Shown: positions 23,333-35,609 of the stretch, piece after piece
Position numbering within the stretch: position 1 is the first letter of the stretch
Layout of the letters: each line of letters starts with the position of its first letter
Origin: Acanthacorydalis orientalis
Lineage: Eukaryota; Arthropoda; Insecta; Megaloptera; Corydalidae
DNA length: 64,000 nucleotides
Direction: 5' to 3'
NCBI GenBank assembly: GCA_034766995.1
Contig: CM068320.1
Span: 7,542,001 to 7,606,000, forward strand
The notes under the pieces: generated by a model
Seen by the model: the letters and a program-made list of their open reading frames with translations, nothing else
The model's database searches: none
What the model was told of the DNA's origin: nothing
Made by a program: the position numbers and the translations under genes

Positions 23333-24190
23333 TTAGGTTGATGGAAAAATAATTGCAGTTTATGATCTTTAAATTCATATATATTTTTCTCAGGTAATAA
23401 TTCACTTTATTAATCGAAATAAGCACCATTATAATCGACATATTTTTATCAATTAATTACATATTTATTTATTCCGGTGGTGTAAAATTCCGGAGTTCTG
23501 GATTTGATTAAATCTCGAAACACATTTCTGGCAGCAACTTGATTGTTGAAGACCTTACCCTATAAAAAGTTGTCAAAATACTTAAACAAGAGATAATCTG
23601 TTGGAGAGATGTCTGGTGAGTATAATGGATGAAGCAATGTTTCATAGAACCAATTCATTGAACTTTTGGAGGGTCAATCGTGCTATGTGTGGTCGTGCTT
23701 TGGCGAGCAGCAGGATTAGACCTTTTCGATTGACCAATGAAGGGATCAGACGTTGCAGTTCTTAGTGTATTTTGGCAAATTAACAGCAATAACTCTCAAC
23801 TGTGATGATTTCGGCAGGATTTAAAAAATTGTAGTGGATTATACCGAGCGCAGACCACCAAACAGTCATCATAATTTTCTTTTATTGTAATTTATGTTTC
23901 ACGAAATGCTTTGGGACTTCATTTTTACCAACCATTGTGCAAACCACTTTCTGTTATTGTAAAGGATCCACTTTTCGTCGAACGTTACAATACGATCGAG
24001 AAATGGATCGTTTCTGTTACATAAAATAGCGCCAATTTAAAGCAAAATTAATAATAAAACCAACGTCTATATTACTCAAATACAGACCGAAAAATTCACT
24101 TTAAAATGATATTGACATGAATACGATGAAATGAGACTTTCATTGAAAAAATCAAGGTTACCCTTCAGAAAATAAAGTTTTCACCACAGT
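23333..24190 (-). mobile_element. Mariner copy retaining only the catalytic half
   Basis: The left end ttaggttgatggaaaaataa (23333) is the terminal repeat of the short mariner family. On the minus strand the transposase is the opposite half to that in the short elements. It shows RIVTFDEKWIL (about 23975-24005, second half of the catalytic domain start), an AQWLVKMKS block, IAVN, then ETLLHPLYSPDISPTDYLLF (about 23590-23650) around the third catalytic Asp, and NNQVAARNVFRDLIKSRTP and EFYTTGINKYV at the C-terminus (23440-23560). The helix-turn-helix half is absent: the catalytic part joins the 5' non-coding region at about 24030. The right terminal repeat is decayed beyond about 24180. Confidence 0.75.
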
Positions 24191-24741
24191 TTTATCAGTT
24201 ATGTCGTTCTCTCCATTCTTCTCATAAATACATTTTTTTGAACATTAAAACAATTGATCCTTTCTGAAACCTAAATACTTCGTGACTACGTTATTAAATA
24301 ATTTATAATGTTATAAAAATGTACTCAACAATTCCATTTTCTTCTAAAATGACTGATTTTATCGAACTGTTCATAAAATAAGCAAAAATGTATATTCTGC
24401 AGAGTAGGCACTATTAAAGAACAATAGGGCCATTCATTTTTCAGGGTCTTTGTCGTATGTCGTCATTGTATTAATTAATAAATTTTATTTCAGGAAAAAA
24501 TAAATTTAAATAATTAAAAATAATTTTATTAATTAGTACATGCCAATTATAAGTAACAATTGTATATTTAAATTATAAATACAATATAAACTGATGTGAA
24601 AATTTAATTTTGAACAATTATTTTCATAAATAATAAAATTTCATTTTCATTTCAATTATAAATTAGATCTTGTAATCTTCTTAAAGATATTCAAGTTAAT
24701 TATTAAAAATTAAAAATGATGCGGCATTTTATAAAAAAAAG

Positions 24742-24778
<37 letters not shown>

Positions 24779-25296
24779 ACTATTAGGGTAAAAACATGAA
24801 ATATGTATTTGATATGGGTTGATTCGATCAGTACGAACATAAAACTCACATTTATACAAATACTTCATCTCATCGTTACCTGTTTACATAGCAGAATTTG
24901 CACAATGAAACACCGGCCTTGTGTAATAAAATACGAACTTTTTGAAAATTGAATGCGTCCGTTTTAATTTTATCGGTTTGGTTGTGTTTTTATTATTTTA
25001 TTATCTGAACTGAACTTATCGCGCATTGAACGATACGAATAAATCAAAACGATTTTGAAACGTGTGAAAATTAAATAAATAATCGAATCAAACGTGTACC
25101 ATTGCACATCTCTCATTTTCATCGTGTTCGACTTAGTAACAAACACGCGTACTGAACCAACACCGGAAACGCTCATCATATATCCGTTTCATCATAATGT
25201 CAATATTTGTTAACGGGCAACTTCTTCCATTCTGAACGTGTTTTGTTAATCAAGAACGGACTATGATGATTTTCGTTACAAATTTATGTAATAATG

Positions 25297-25298
<2 letters not shown>

Positions 25299-25338
<40 letters not shown>

Positions 25339-25375
25339 CAGATATATATTTATATATATATATATATATATATAC
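25299..25375. repeat. Interrupted (TA)n microsatellite
   Basis: Two TA blocks separated by TTATATATATACAGATATATAT.. type interruptions. Confidence 0.9.
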
Positions 25376-25879
25376 AATAGTAAAATCAATTTTAAGTTTA
25401 AAGAAATATTAATTACTTAAAATAACAACAAAAAAAATATGAAGTTAAAATTATTAATTTTACATCTAATGAAATTTGTCATATTTACCAACGAAAAATA
25501 ATGATTAGTAAAAAATTATTATGTATGAAAAATATTTTTATTTCTAACAAATAATGTTCATGTCAATTTTGATTTTTATACTGTAATTTTTAATAAAAGT
25601 ACATTTTTTTACTTTAAATTAAATATTTTAGAAAAGAATATATAATTTAAAATTATCAAAAATCCATTCTTAATTAAAAAAGAATGTTATTAAATGTTCA
25701 TGAAAAATATTCATTGAAAGAGATTGACAAAGTGACTGACTCTTTTTTTTGTCGTAAATGATTTTTGTAGGTACTGGATTTTATTAAATAGTAATATTGA
25801 ATCTTATCAAAGGATTACATACAAAGAGCCTTATCTACATTTTGTTGATTTCGAGAAAATAATATAAAAAAATTGCTTT

Positions 25880-25880
25880 A

Positions 25881-25923
<43 letters not shown>

Positions 25924-25978
25924 CATATACATATATATATATATATATATATGTACATATATGTGCGTGTGTGTGTAT
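25880..25978. repeat. Compound (TA)n (CATATA)n (TG)n microsatellite
   Basis: TA repeats, then four CATATA hexamers at about 25910-25932, more TA, then a GTGCGTGTGTGTG end. Confidence 0.9.
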
Positions 25979-26309
25979 AAAAAAAAACAAAATTTAAATA
26001 AAAAAATTATATTACAATAAAATGTTAAAAAAAATTAGATCAGAGTTATTGTAAATAATTGTTGTTAATATAGTAAATATTTTCTTTCTTTGAACGGTAT
26101 GCAGAAATTTATTTATTTAATACTTCAAAGATTTAATCCAAGTCATTCGTATGTAATAAAAACAAAAATAAAGGATATTTTCTTATAAAAAGCAATATTT
26201 TCTTAATTTATTATTTATCTGTTTGCTTTTCGAAACTATTTTTCTCAGTACTGTATAACTAATGAAACAGAACACGTTGTATTTATTAAGCTTAAGCTTT
26301 AACATTTAA

Positions 26310-26310
<1 letters not shown>

Positions 26311-26373
<63 letters not shown>
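26311..26373. repeat. (TA)n microsatellite
   Basis: About 62 bp of pure TA. Confidence 0.95.
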
Positions 26374-26375
<2 letters not shown>

Positions 26376-26805
26376 GAAAAAACGAAGAAGTTATATGAAT
26401 AAATCGATTTAGACAATTCGACTGTACATAAATTATATTAATTCCACTACGAAGTTATTTAACTTCTCAAAACAAAATCCATTAATATCGAAATGTTGAA
26501 AACATTTTTGTGAATATATTAAAGATTTCAAATACTGTCAACGTATTTTATCAAAATCTAATTAGTTACACTTTTCTTTGATCTGCTTTTCACCGTTTTA
26601 ACAATTTGAAATGCAAATTTTCGTAGACCTTTGAAACTAGATTGTTTATATTAAATACTAAAAAATTTGATTAATTTGATTATACATATTTAAAATTAAA
26701 AGACTATAGGAATTTATTTTATGCTACAACAAACAATTTTTAAGGAAAACTTTACAAATCTAATAATATTTTTCATTTATTTTTATTGAAATTTTGATTA
26801 TCAAT

Positions 26806-26808
<3 letters not shown>

Positions 26809-26857
<49 letters not shown>

Positions 26858-27010
26858 TATATATATATATATATAATTAATTAATAATATATATTATAAT
26901 ATATTATATAATTATTATATATAATATATATTATAATTAATTAATATATATATAATTAATATATATTATATATATATATATAAATATAAATATGTATATA
27001 TTAATATATA
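26809..27010. repeat. TA microsatellite with a long AT-only hairpin
   Basis: A (TA)n tract followed by AT-only sequence. An attaattaataatatatatt block near 26877 recurs inverted as aatatatattataattaatt near 26926, so the segment 26873-26946 can form an extended hairpin. Confidence 0.75.
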
Positions 27011-27085
27011 TAACTTATATATAAATGAATAATTATGATTTAATATTTTTTATGTTATGCCCTGTAAATTTACCCCGGTAATACT

Positions 27086-27089
<4 letters not shown>

Positions 27090-27136
<47 letters not shown>
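27090..27136. repeat. (TA)n microsatellite
   Basis: About 47 bp of pure TA. Confidence 0.95.
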
Positions 27137-27140
<4 letters not shown>

Positions 27141-28051
27141 CTATTCAATTTTTATACCTGAGTTAGACATTCAAATCAAATTTTAAAAATTAAATACATA
27201 AGTGTATGATTCCACTTATAAATTTTATTAAAAATCAATATATTTTAATGAATAGGTCACACATTATATACATTTAATGCAAACAGTGAAAAATAAATAC
27301 GTGAAAGGTCTAATTTTTTGTTACAATATTTCAATCAAATTTTCAATAAAAATTCCTACAGTTTGAATAATTTGTTAGTTTCGCGAATCGGAATTTATTT
27401 ATAAGTAGCGAAGCATTTTTTTATAGCACCTTATGAAGCCGTATCAAGCTCAGCGAGTGAAATCTCAAAGTATTGAATAAGACACATGAATTGACCATAA
27501 ATAAAATCTAACATATGAAATTACGGGATCAGTAATAAAACAAATTATTACACAATTATTTTTTTGTATCACATGATGAGAAGTAACGCTGATTATGAAA
27601 TTGTAAAGTTTATACCGAATTTTTTTTCAGGTAAATAAAGATATTTATTAGTGACTTCGAGTATTTCAAACATGATATTTCGGTATTCATGTTTATAATT
27701 ATAATAGGCGCTATCCAATCTTAAATAATGAATAAAACTATAGTGCAATGAACATTATTATTAACAATACCTCCGAATGTCTCAAAAATAACTCAAGTAA
27801 ATGCTTAAAATCATCCAAGGGTAATTTCAAATATCATGATTTAAAATTCAGAGTGTATAAAGAAATAAACCAAGATGTTTAAAAGTTGAACAGAATTTGT
27901 TTCAATAATAACAGTAGTCCATTTTATAAAATAATATCATTTTTCATTATTATTTTTTCTAAAGACCACTATTTTCCATCTGTATCCCAGATTCTGTCAT
28001 ATTTTCATTGCTACAATCCTTTATATATATATTTCTTAATACGTATTTTCA

Positions 28052-28053
<2 letters not shown>

Positions 28054-28107
<54 letters not shown>
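28054..28107. repeat. (TA)n tract at the 3' end of a retrotransposon
   Basis: About 54 bp of TA directly abutting the last coding bases of the non-LTR retrotransposon on the minus strand. This fits the short simple-repeat 3' tails typical of RTE-like elements. Confidence 0.85.
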
Positions 28108-28111
<4 letters not shown>

Positions 28112-29385
28112 GGAATGTTTACGGCTGTCGCCGCCTCTCCGACCCCAGTTTCCAATTCCTTCTGTCATAGCACATTTTTTCATCTAGGTTTCTTGTTTCC
28201 ATTGCCTCGTCCACGTCGTCTCTCCAACTTCTTCTTGGTCGTCCTCTCTTTCTCCTTTCTTGTGGTCTCCACTCTAATATCCTCCTTGATCATCTCACTT
28301 CGTCCATTCTTTTTGTGTGTCCGATCCATGTCAGTTGTTTCTTCTCAATATCGTCAATGATATCTCCTGCAGTATCCATTTCCCTTCTAATGTCTGCATT
28401 TCTGACTCTTTTAAGTCTCGATCTTCTGCAGCTTCTTCTCAGAAAGTCTATCTCTGTGGCTAGTAGTTTTTTCTGTCATTTATTTAAATCCCATTCTTCT
28501 GACCCATATATTACGATACCTTGAACAATTGTTTTGTACAGTTGAAGCTTTGTTGTTTTTCTAATATTTCTTTCCCATATTAGTGAGTTGAGTGCGCCTA
28601 TGGTCTTTCTGCCTTTGGTAATTCTTTCTTGGATTTCGTCTCTACTCGTTCCTTGTTTATTAAAAATTACTCTTAAGTACTTGGCTTTATCGACGCCTTT
28701 TATTATATCGTTTTCCACTGGTAGGTTTCCGCAGTCATCATTTCCAACTACTAGATATTTGCATTTATTAAGATTTATTTTAATACATGCTTTCCCATAT
28801 TCTTCACACAGCTTTCTGACCATATAGCTGAGATCTTGTTCGTCTTCCGCCAGCTCTACCTGATCGTCAGCAAAATAAAGGGTATATAAATTGTCGTCTC
28901 CCACCTGAAGTCCCATATTCTTACATTTATGAGCCCACCCTTTAAGGGATTGGTCTAAGTATAATTTAAATAAAGTCGGAGAGAGCCAATATCCCTGTCT
29001 CAATCCTTTTGTTGTTTTAAAGGATTCCGTCAGTGATGTTCCAATTTTTACTGCGGCATAATTATTTTTATAGTAAGACTGAACAGCATCGATTTATGTC
29101 GATCTTATGGCAAGCTTTTCCATTTCTTTCCATAATTGTGATACTGGAACGCTATTTTTTTCAGGTCTATAAAGGCTATGTGTGTCTCTGTATTTCGTTG
29201 AGTTATTTTTTCCAACGCTATTTTTAAAGTAAATAAGTTGTCCGTCGTGGATCTTCCAGCCCGGAATCCTGCTTGATCCTCGGGTTGCTTGTTTTTAATA
29301 TCCTCCTCTAATATATTTCTAACAATTCTGGAATATATTCTTCCTAGTGTTGATATGACAGCTATACCACGATAGTTTTTTATTC
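28108..29385 (-). mobile_element. Non-LTR retrotransposon, 5' truncated (RTE-like)
   Basis: Minus strand, about 1.28 kb. It starts inside the reverse transcriptase domain at KNYRGIAVISTLGRIYSRIV (about 29385-29325), continues with EDQAGFRAGRSTTDNLFTL (about 29285-29225) and HIAFIDLKK (about 29180-29150), then a frameshift, then the main open frame (28476-29003), then a frameshifted C-terminus rich in Arg and Lys (28110-28475, including RRSWRDDV and a final GEAATAV-like end). It lacks the endonuclease domain and 5' end, as expected for incomplete reverse transcription. The element ends in (TA)n. Confidence 0.85.
28476..29003 (-). pseudogene. Reverse transcriptase domain fragment of a non-LTR element
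   Basis: A 175-codon frame. Residues 1-20 (MRQGYWLSPTLFKLYLDQSL) are the RQG..LSP.LFNLYLD block. YFADDQ at residues 43-48 holds the two catalytic aspartates of the reverse transcriptase. The stretch KACIKINLNKCKYLVVG (about 72-88) is the conserved region after it. KGVDKAKYLRVIFNKQGTS (102-120) and IQERITKGRKTIGALNSLIW (123-142) are the thumb region, and VIYGSEEWDLNK closes it. The first Met is not a true start: homologous sequence continues upstream in the same direction with a frameshift near 29130 and a stop near 29100. Catalytic residues are intact but the whole is broken. Confidence 0.85.
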
Positions 29386-30069
29386 ATTTTTACATATTTT
29401 CATTCTAGTTCTTAAACAGACACTCTAGATTTATTATTCATTTTGGAGTATTATTAGTAATCATTTTCAATTTGTTTTCATAATTAATCAATTTCATTAA
29501 AAAATAAAATTATAAAAACATTAAAGATATTATTTGATACGGTTTTTCAATTTATTTCCTGAAACTTTATTTTCAAACACACACTTAATATTATAAATCT
29601 CAATATTTATTTTTCCATACATCTTTTTCACATCAAATATTTTTATCAAAGGAATAGATAAAAAGTAGATATATATTAAAAAAAAGTTTTTTGTCAGATA
29701 ATTAAACCATCTGTCACAATCGTGCATCTGTTTTATATCTGTCACTATGATTTAATCAAATCGTGTATTCATATTGATTGATTGAATAAATGAGAAATGA
29801 TAAAAATATTCGTATCTACATAGATACTTTTATCAATACACAATTGAATATTGAAACGTTCGACGTTTAAATATTAATTTTGATAAAGAAGTAAAACTGT
29901 CTTCTTTGAAATACTTGAAAGATTATAAGATAAAGTGTAACTTATATAAAAACTACATTTATTACTAAGTATTATATAAAATGTTTTCTTATAGATACTG
30001 AACTAATAAAAAAATAAATAACTGTAACATGGAACACATTTTACAAATGTTATTTATAAATAAATATTT

Positions 30070-30116
<47 letters not shown>

Positions 30117-30753
30117 TGAAATATATATTCACAGTAGTTGATGACATTTAAAAAACTTTTCATTTAAATTTAAAGCGGTTTCCATTCTTTATTTTAAATA
30201 TCAGATAAACTTAAAAACATCATATATTTTTAATAAAAAAAACTGTAAAATTAAATATATACGTATGTATACATTCGCACAGATCTGTTCGCAATTCAGG
30301 TAAAAGTCAGTTAGTTTACGTATTCCATTGCTGTATGAAATGATGAATTAATATTTACTTTCCTTTCGCGTTTCACGAACTTTTCGCCTCTCATACAGAT
30401 AGTAACGTTGTAATTTTTGTATGCTCCTTACCGTTTCCATCTACGCTCTTATTCCCCAGTGTTTCATTTACATTCTTAACTTCACTTTCTATTATTTTCA
30501 TATCAGTTTCATTTTTTATTTATTTATTTTTTGTTATCGCGTTGCCGGGAAGTGTAATTTTTTTATACGGAATCAGACTAAAAGAAAAGCTCTTTGTTCG
30601 TCATTCGTTTTCTCAAAGAGATAAATGTATTATTCAAATAGTTGGAGAATGTTACTATCCATTGTTGTGATTTATTCGAAGTGTTCTTCTGTAATACCGT
30701 TTCTTACAGATTCTTTTATTATTTCTGCATTGTTCGCACACACAGACACACAG

Positions 30754-30786
<33 letters not shown>

Positions 30787-32843
30787 ATGTGTTCTCAGGT
30801 TATTAGTTTTATTTAAGGAATATTTAAATAAATATATTAAACATATTATTTTGTGATATAAAATAAATATAAATTTCGTAGTAAAACTAATTATAATGAG
30901 TGACTATAAATTGCATTAATATTGAACGTTGTAGGAATTTTTAAATGGAATGAATTCTATCAGTGTATAAATATATATATATACATATGTATATGTATAT
31001 ATATATATATATAATATTTCCATTAAAACGCTCCAAAAAACATAAAATACTGCAAAATGTTTTCAAAATTTTGCAAAAGCGATTTCAATGACTTCGACAA
31101 TGATTTCTGTTATTCGACTCATATAATCATAAGTAAACAGCTAAACAAAATACTTTACACTTGATTTAAAATCTGGAATTTCAAAATTTGTGAAAGTGTT
31201 TTTAATAATCATTTATTTAGTTTGCTGTATGCGTTGCTTCCTGTAAAATTGTCGCATACATATTCATATATTATATTGAATTCAGATATCAGGGAGGAAT
31301 AATTTTTTCTGCTCTGACACCAAGCACGTTATGGAGTGAGGGTTCAGTCCAAAGATGTCCTTTTCTTGAGTGTATATAAGACCACGACCGTTTTTACGGG
31401 AATAACAACAGTTTTGTTACTAAAAGAATACTTTATTTTCACACACTCTGTGCTGACTGTATTCACACACGATGCAGTTGGTCGTACGCTGATGGAGCTT
31501 GCATATACACTGACTGGCATCCAACACATCCCAAACCCACATCTCTTAGCACGCTTTCAGCGTAATGTTTCCAGTTCAAAGATGTGTCATCAATCAGTCG
31601 ACCGGCCAGTAAAATATCCTTAACATATATAGTAAATAAAATTATAAAAGATTGCGAAAATATTTCATACATATCACAAAAACATCAACTTTTTTCACGT
31701 CTTTTAAATTTTAAAAAAAACATTTTTTTATGTTTATAATAAAAAAAATTTTTAAGTTGAGTCTTAAATACAACTTTCACTCAAAATGTAAGTCAACTCA
31801 GATACGCTTTATTCATGAGTATTCAGGCAATATTCTTACTAAGAATAATCATTGACAATTTCGGTTAATAAAACTCAGTCAATATTAAAAATTGTTACCC
31901 AGTAAAGATTCATCAATGATTGATCAAATTCTTGATTTAATTAAAAATTATCAAAATGTAGAGTAAAAAATATGTTCAAATTGTTATTAAAAGTTGATTT
32001 TATTAAATATATTTTAATTTCTATTCTTTCAATATCTATATTATGCTTAATTATAATATTTATTAATATACACTATTTAGAACAATACAAAGTGTTCATA
32101 CTATTAATAAAATATATCCTCAATAACAATATTTTTTAAATTTGTTTCTTGACGACGACTAAAAAATGTCTAATTATTTAAATTAAATTAAACTAACACT
32201 TTTTATTAAAATATGTTCATATATCAATAAATTTCTTTCCACTCTAGCTAAATTAATTTTCACATATACATTTCTTATTCTCTTATCAACTTCTATTTTT
32301 TTGACAATCAAAAATGTTTAATAATTGATTATTGATCATTTGTTATTGTAAATTATACGCATTCTAATTAATTAAAACATTACTTTGTAAGAAAGTAAAA
32401 AAAATATTTCCGGAAATACTTTTAAATTTTACGCAAATGCTTTTGCAATAAAAATTAAGTATTAAAACTTTTTTATATATATTTTTTACTAACTTGAATA
32501 ATAACTTTAAAAATATAAAAGTCGAGCGAAACTACAAGAAGAAATTTATGAAGTTTTTCAAAATAACTTTATAACATAAATACATTTAAAAAAATTGACA
32601 TATTTATATTTTATTTCAATTTTGAATTCGATATTTTTAAGGCTGTCTTTGTTTTTTTATTTATTTTTTTTCTTCTAGTAGCAAACAATAAATAAATTTC
32701 TCATTTTTTTCATGACATTAACTGGTGAATTAATCCATCTGTTTAATTGCACGTCACTTGTTTAGTAATTTAAGTTACAGAGAATTGATCACAAAGAAAC
32801 TTTCAAACTCTATCGGTAAGGTAGACTTTTAATCAAAGTAAAA

Positions 32844-32906
<63 letters not shown>
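29386..32906. other. AT-rich non-coding stretch
   Basis: TA-type tracts lie at 30071-30112, 30739-30787 (CA then TA), 30970-31013 and 32844-32906. The interval 31320-31620 is more balanced and carries three overlapping unrelated frames on both strands. It has a gtatataaga box and no recognisable protein, and could be a solo LTR or a regulatory segment, unproven. Confidence 0.5.
32844..32906. repeat. (TA)n microsatellite
   Basis: About 60 bp of TA with one TACATA break, directly left of a mariner fragment. Confidence 0.95.
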
Positions 32907-33660
32907 AAGTACAGAAATTAAATCGGAGTACTTATTATAGAAAATGAATGCTTATTTATGGAAAAATGGAATACATTGCAATCCTAAAAATATCCTCCAT
33001 TATTTTATATTATTTTGCTCCATCTGTTGGGTAACTGATGAATTTTTGTCGAAAAAAAGATGGTGACTTTCAGTCAATGAAATTGTTGATGCCCTGTCGG
33101 ACCTCTTCTGTTGTTTTAAAGTAGGTATCATCCAGGTCATCCTGGAGCGACCGGAGCAAGTGATAATCTAATAGGGTTAAGTCCGGTGAATACGCCGCAT
33201 GAGGAAAAACTTCTCAACCCAACAAACTAATAATGTCTTTGACTACTTTCGCAACGCGTGACCTCGCGTTGTCTTGCTAAAAAAATCATTGACCTGGCTT
33301 TTGAATTTGTCTTAGGTAATGTAGGCTATAGAAAATTCTTTCCTAGGTAAATCCGAGTTGTTGAGCTAGTTTTTGTTTAGTCTGAGTAAAGTTTAAAATT
33401 TTTTCAGTTATACAAAACGTTCTCGATCAGAAACATCGAAATCAACACTCCAAAAGTTTTAAAACCATTTTTACATCACCTAATTGTCATAAAATCTTCC
33501 CTCAAAGCTGAACTAGTTATACCTGTGGCTTCGGCAGTATTTTTTTTCAACTAGAATACGGAATTCACTACTGTTTTTTGAGGTAATACCATCTTCTTGG
33601 TAAAGATATATAGTGTTTTTAAATGTTAAGATTGGCACTTGAAATCCTAAGACGACGAAA
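32907..33660 (-). pseudogene. Internally deleted mariner transposase
   Basis: Minus strand. From its N-terminal side it shows ALREDFMTIR (about 33510-33490), VLISMFLIENVLYN, then LTQTKQKLAQQLGFT (about 33390-33345), the second helix-turn-helix, and LRQIQKPGQ (about 33310-33285), the linker before the usual WVPHEL. It then jumps straight to QQDNARSRVAKVVKDIISLL (about 33275-33215) with the second catalytic Asp, followed by VFPHAAYSPDLTPLDYHLL (33210-33155) with the third, then TYFKTTEEVRQGINNFID (33125-33070) and the C-terminal SPSFF. The first catalytic region is therefore deleted. Stops are present. It belongs to a different mariner lineage from the short elements. Confidence 0.75.
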
Positions 33661-33732
33661 AAATATTTTAATTTAAAATAGTCATGACTGATTCAATTTA
33701 AAGGAAGATAATTAATTCGTAAACCTAATATA

Positions 33733-33775
<43 letters not shown>

Positions 33776-33935
33776 TGTATAACTCAGTTATAAATTCCTT
33801 ATATAAAATAATTTAAATGAAAAATCTGTTTTATTAAAAAATATTATTGCATATTCTACGAAAATATTACGAAATTAATAAACTATCAAAATACGCAACT
33901 TTCAAGTATTTCAAAATATAATATTCTTTGAGTTT

Positions 33936-33942
33936 ATATATG

Positions 33943-33975
<33 letters not shown>

Positions 33976-33988
33976 ATATATATACGAG

Positions 33989-34033
<45 letters not shown>

Positions 34034-34034
34034 T
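33936..34034. repeat. Interrupted (TA)n microsatellite
   Basis: About 100 bp of TA with CATACATA, CGAG and TG interruptions. Confidence 0.9.
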
Positions 34035-34527
34035 ATAGGGTATTTAGTTAAAGTACACAATTTTATTTTCCTAATTTTCTCCATCAAATTACGTACATAT
34101 ATTTTTATGTAAATATTACCATTTTTTATCTATTTCTCAAACTTCATTATTCCAATTATTGAAATTCGAGGTATGGTTTATTCAGTATTATTACTCTATT
34201 ATTTTGTGTTCAAAAACAATTAAATATTATATTTTAACTAGATTAACAGAATCAAATATATCGAGCATATTTTTTTAAAAAACATAACGTTATTATTTGA
34301 CAAATTTTTAATATGTTATAATTATGTATTGGTAATCTAAATGAAAATACAAACTTATAATGATTAATATTTTATATAGTTCTATTAATTTAAATTTATT
34401 ACAATGTATTCTAATATATTATAATGGTCACAACAAAAGTAAATAAGAGGATTGGAATTAAAAAAAATGTCAAGTAAAAAGTATATACATTTCAGATATT
34501 AAGAAATATTAAGCTTATTAATGTAAT

Positions 34528-34529
<2 letters not shown>

Positions 34530-34583
<54 letters not shown>
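34530..34583. repeat. (TA)n microsatellite
   Basis: About 54 bp of pure TA. Confidence 0.95.
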
Positions 34584-34584
<1 letters not shown>

Positions 34585-34726
34585 GGACTTAAATGTGTAA
34601 TTAAATATTTAGGTAACGCAATACTGTGCATATAAAGAAAACTATTATGAATAGAATATATCATAAAAATAATCAAATATTACAAAGCATGAATCCAAAA
34701 TTTGATTCACATTGTATATATTAACT

Positions 34727-34758
<32 letters not shown>

Positions 34759-35477
34759 ACTCAATTTGAAAGAAATTAAACATTTCTCTTTATCAATAAA
34801 ATAATATTTATAAATTGTTCCTAACGTTTACTTCATCTATAGATGCTCTCTAGATCGGTTAATGAAGAAACTTAAAAGAATATAAACTATAAAATATTGT
34901 AATAAAAATTAGATTATTACAATTTGAATAATATAAAGTCATATATAAGTTTTATTTAATTTTAACTGCCAATGTTCACAATTTAATTTGATTTAGTAAC
35001 AATAAAAAATAAATATTTCTGCAATCAAGTTTAAATTTTGTAGATTCAGAAATAGACCGTATGAAAAATGATATTTCAGTAATTCGATGTGAAGTGATAA
35101 AATACGATAGAAGAAAACATCGTTGCCTGCAATTACAAATGAAAGATCGAATAAATACATTAAACGAAGATAAAAGAATCGAAACGATAGGAAATGAGAA
35201 AAAACTAACGGGAGCAGATATCTTTACTAACAATAAGAGACACAGTTGCTACTCTTGATATAGTAAGGAAATATTTCACCTCATTCAAACTTTAAGACAG
35301 TATTACTGACATGTTAAATTGACTCGAAAAGCAGTTACTGTCCATTCTCTAAACATATCAGACGGAACAGATAACTATAATGGAGTATTTCAAGAGGAAA
35401 TAAATATTCCCTTATGTATACACATATTCATTCTTTGTTTAATTGTCATTTTACCTAATGTTATTTTTATTTAATCA

Positions 35478-35487
35478 AAATTATTTA

Positions 35488-35530
<43 letters not shown>

Positions 35531-35550
35531 TATATGTATAAAATTATTTA

Positions 35551-35608
<58 letters not shown>
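35478..35608. repeat. 63-bp direct duplication containing (TA)n
   Basis: The block aaattatttatacatataat occurs at 35478 and again at 35541, each followed by (TA)n, giving a period of 63 bp. Confidence 0.85.

Positions 35609-35609
<1 letters not shown>

Larger units (their letters stand above)
24191..28053. other. AT-rich non-coding stretch with many microsatellites
   Basis: TA-type tracts lie at 24742-24775, 25299-25375, 25880-25978, 26311-26373, 26809-27010 and 27090-27136. The interval 24880-25260 has more balanced composition with a 69-codon minus frame (24970-25179) that I do not recognise and would not call a gene. Nothing else found. Confidence 0.55.

Noticed and set aside
24970..25179. 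69-codon minus-strand frame
   Set aside because: No family similarity and no codon or splice evidence. The region is simply less AT-rich than its surroundings.
28115..28524. Plus-strand frames rich in Ser, Phe and Leu over the retrotransposon
   Set aside because: They are the antisense shadows of the Lys/Arg-rich C-terminus and reverse transcriptase encoded on the minus strand.
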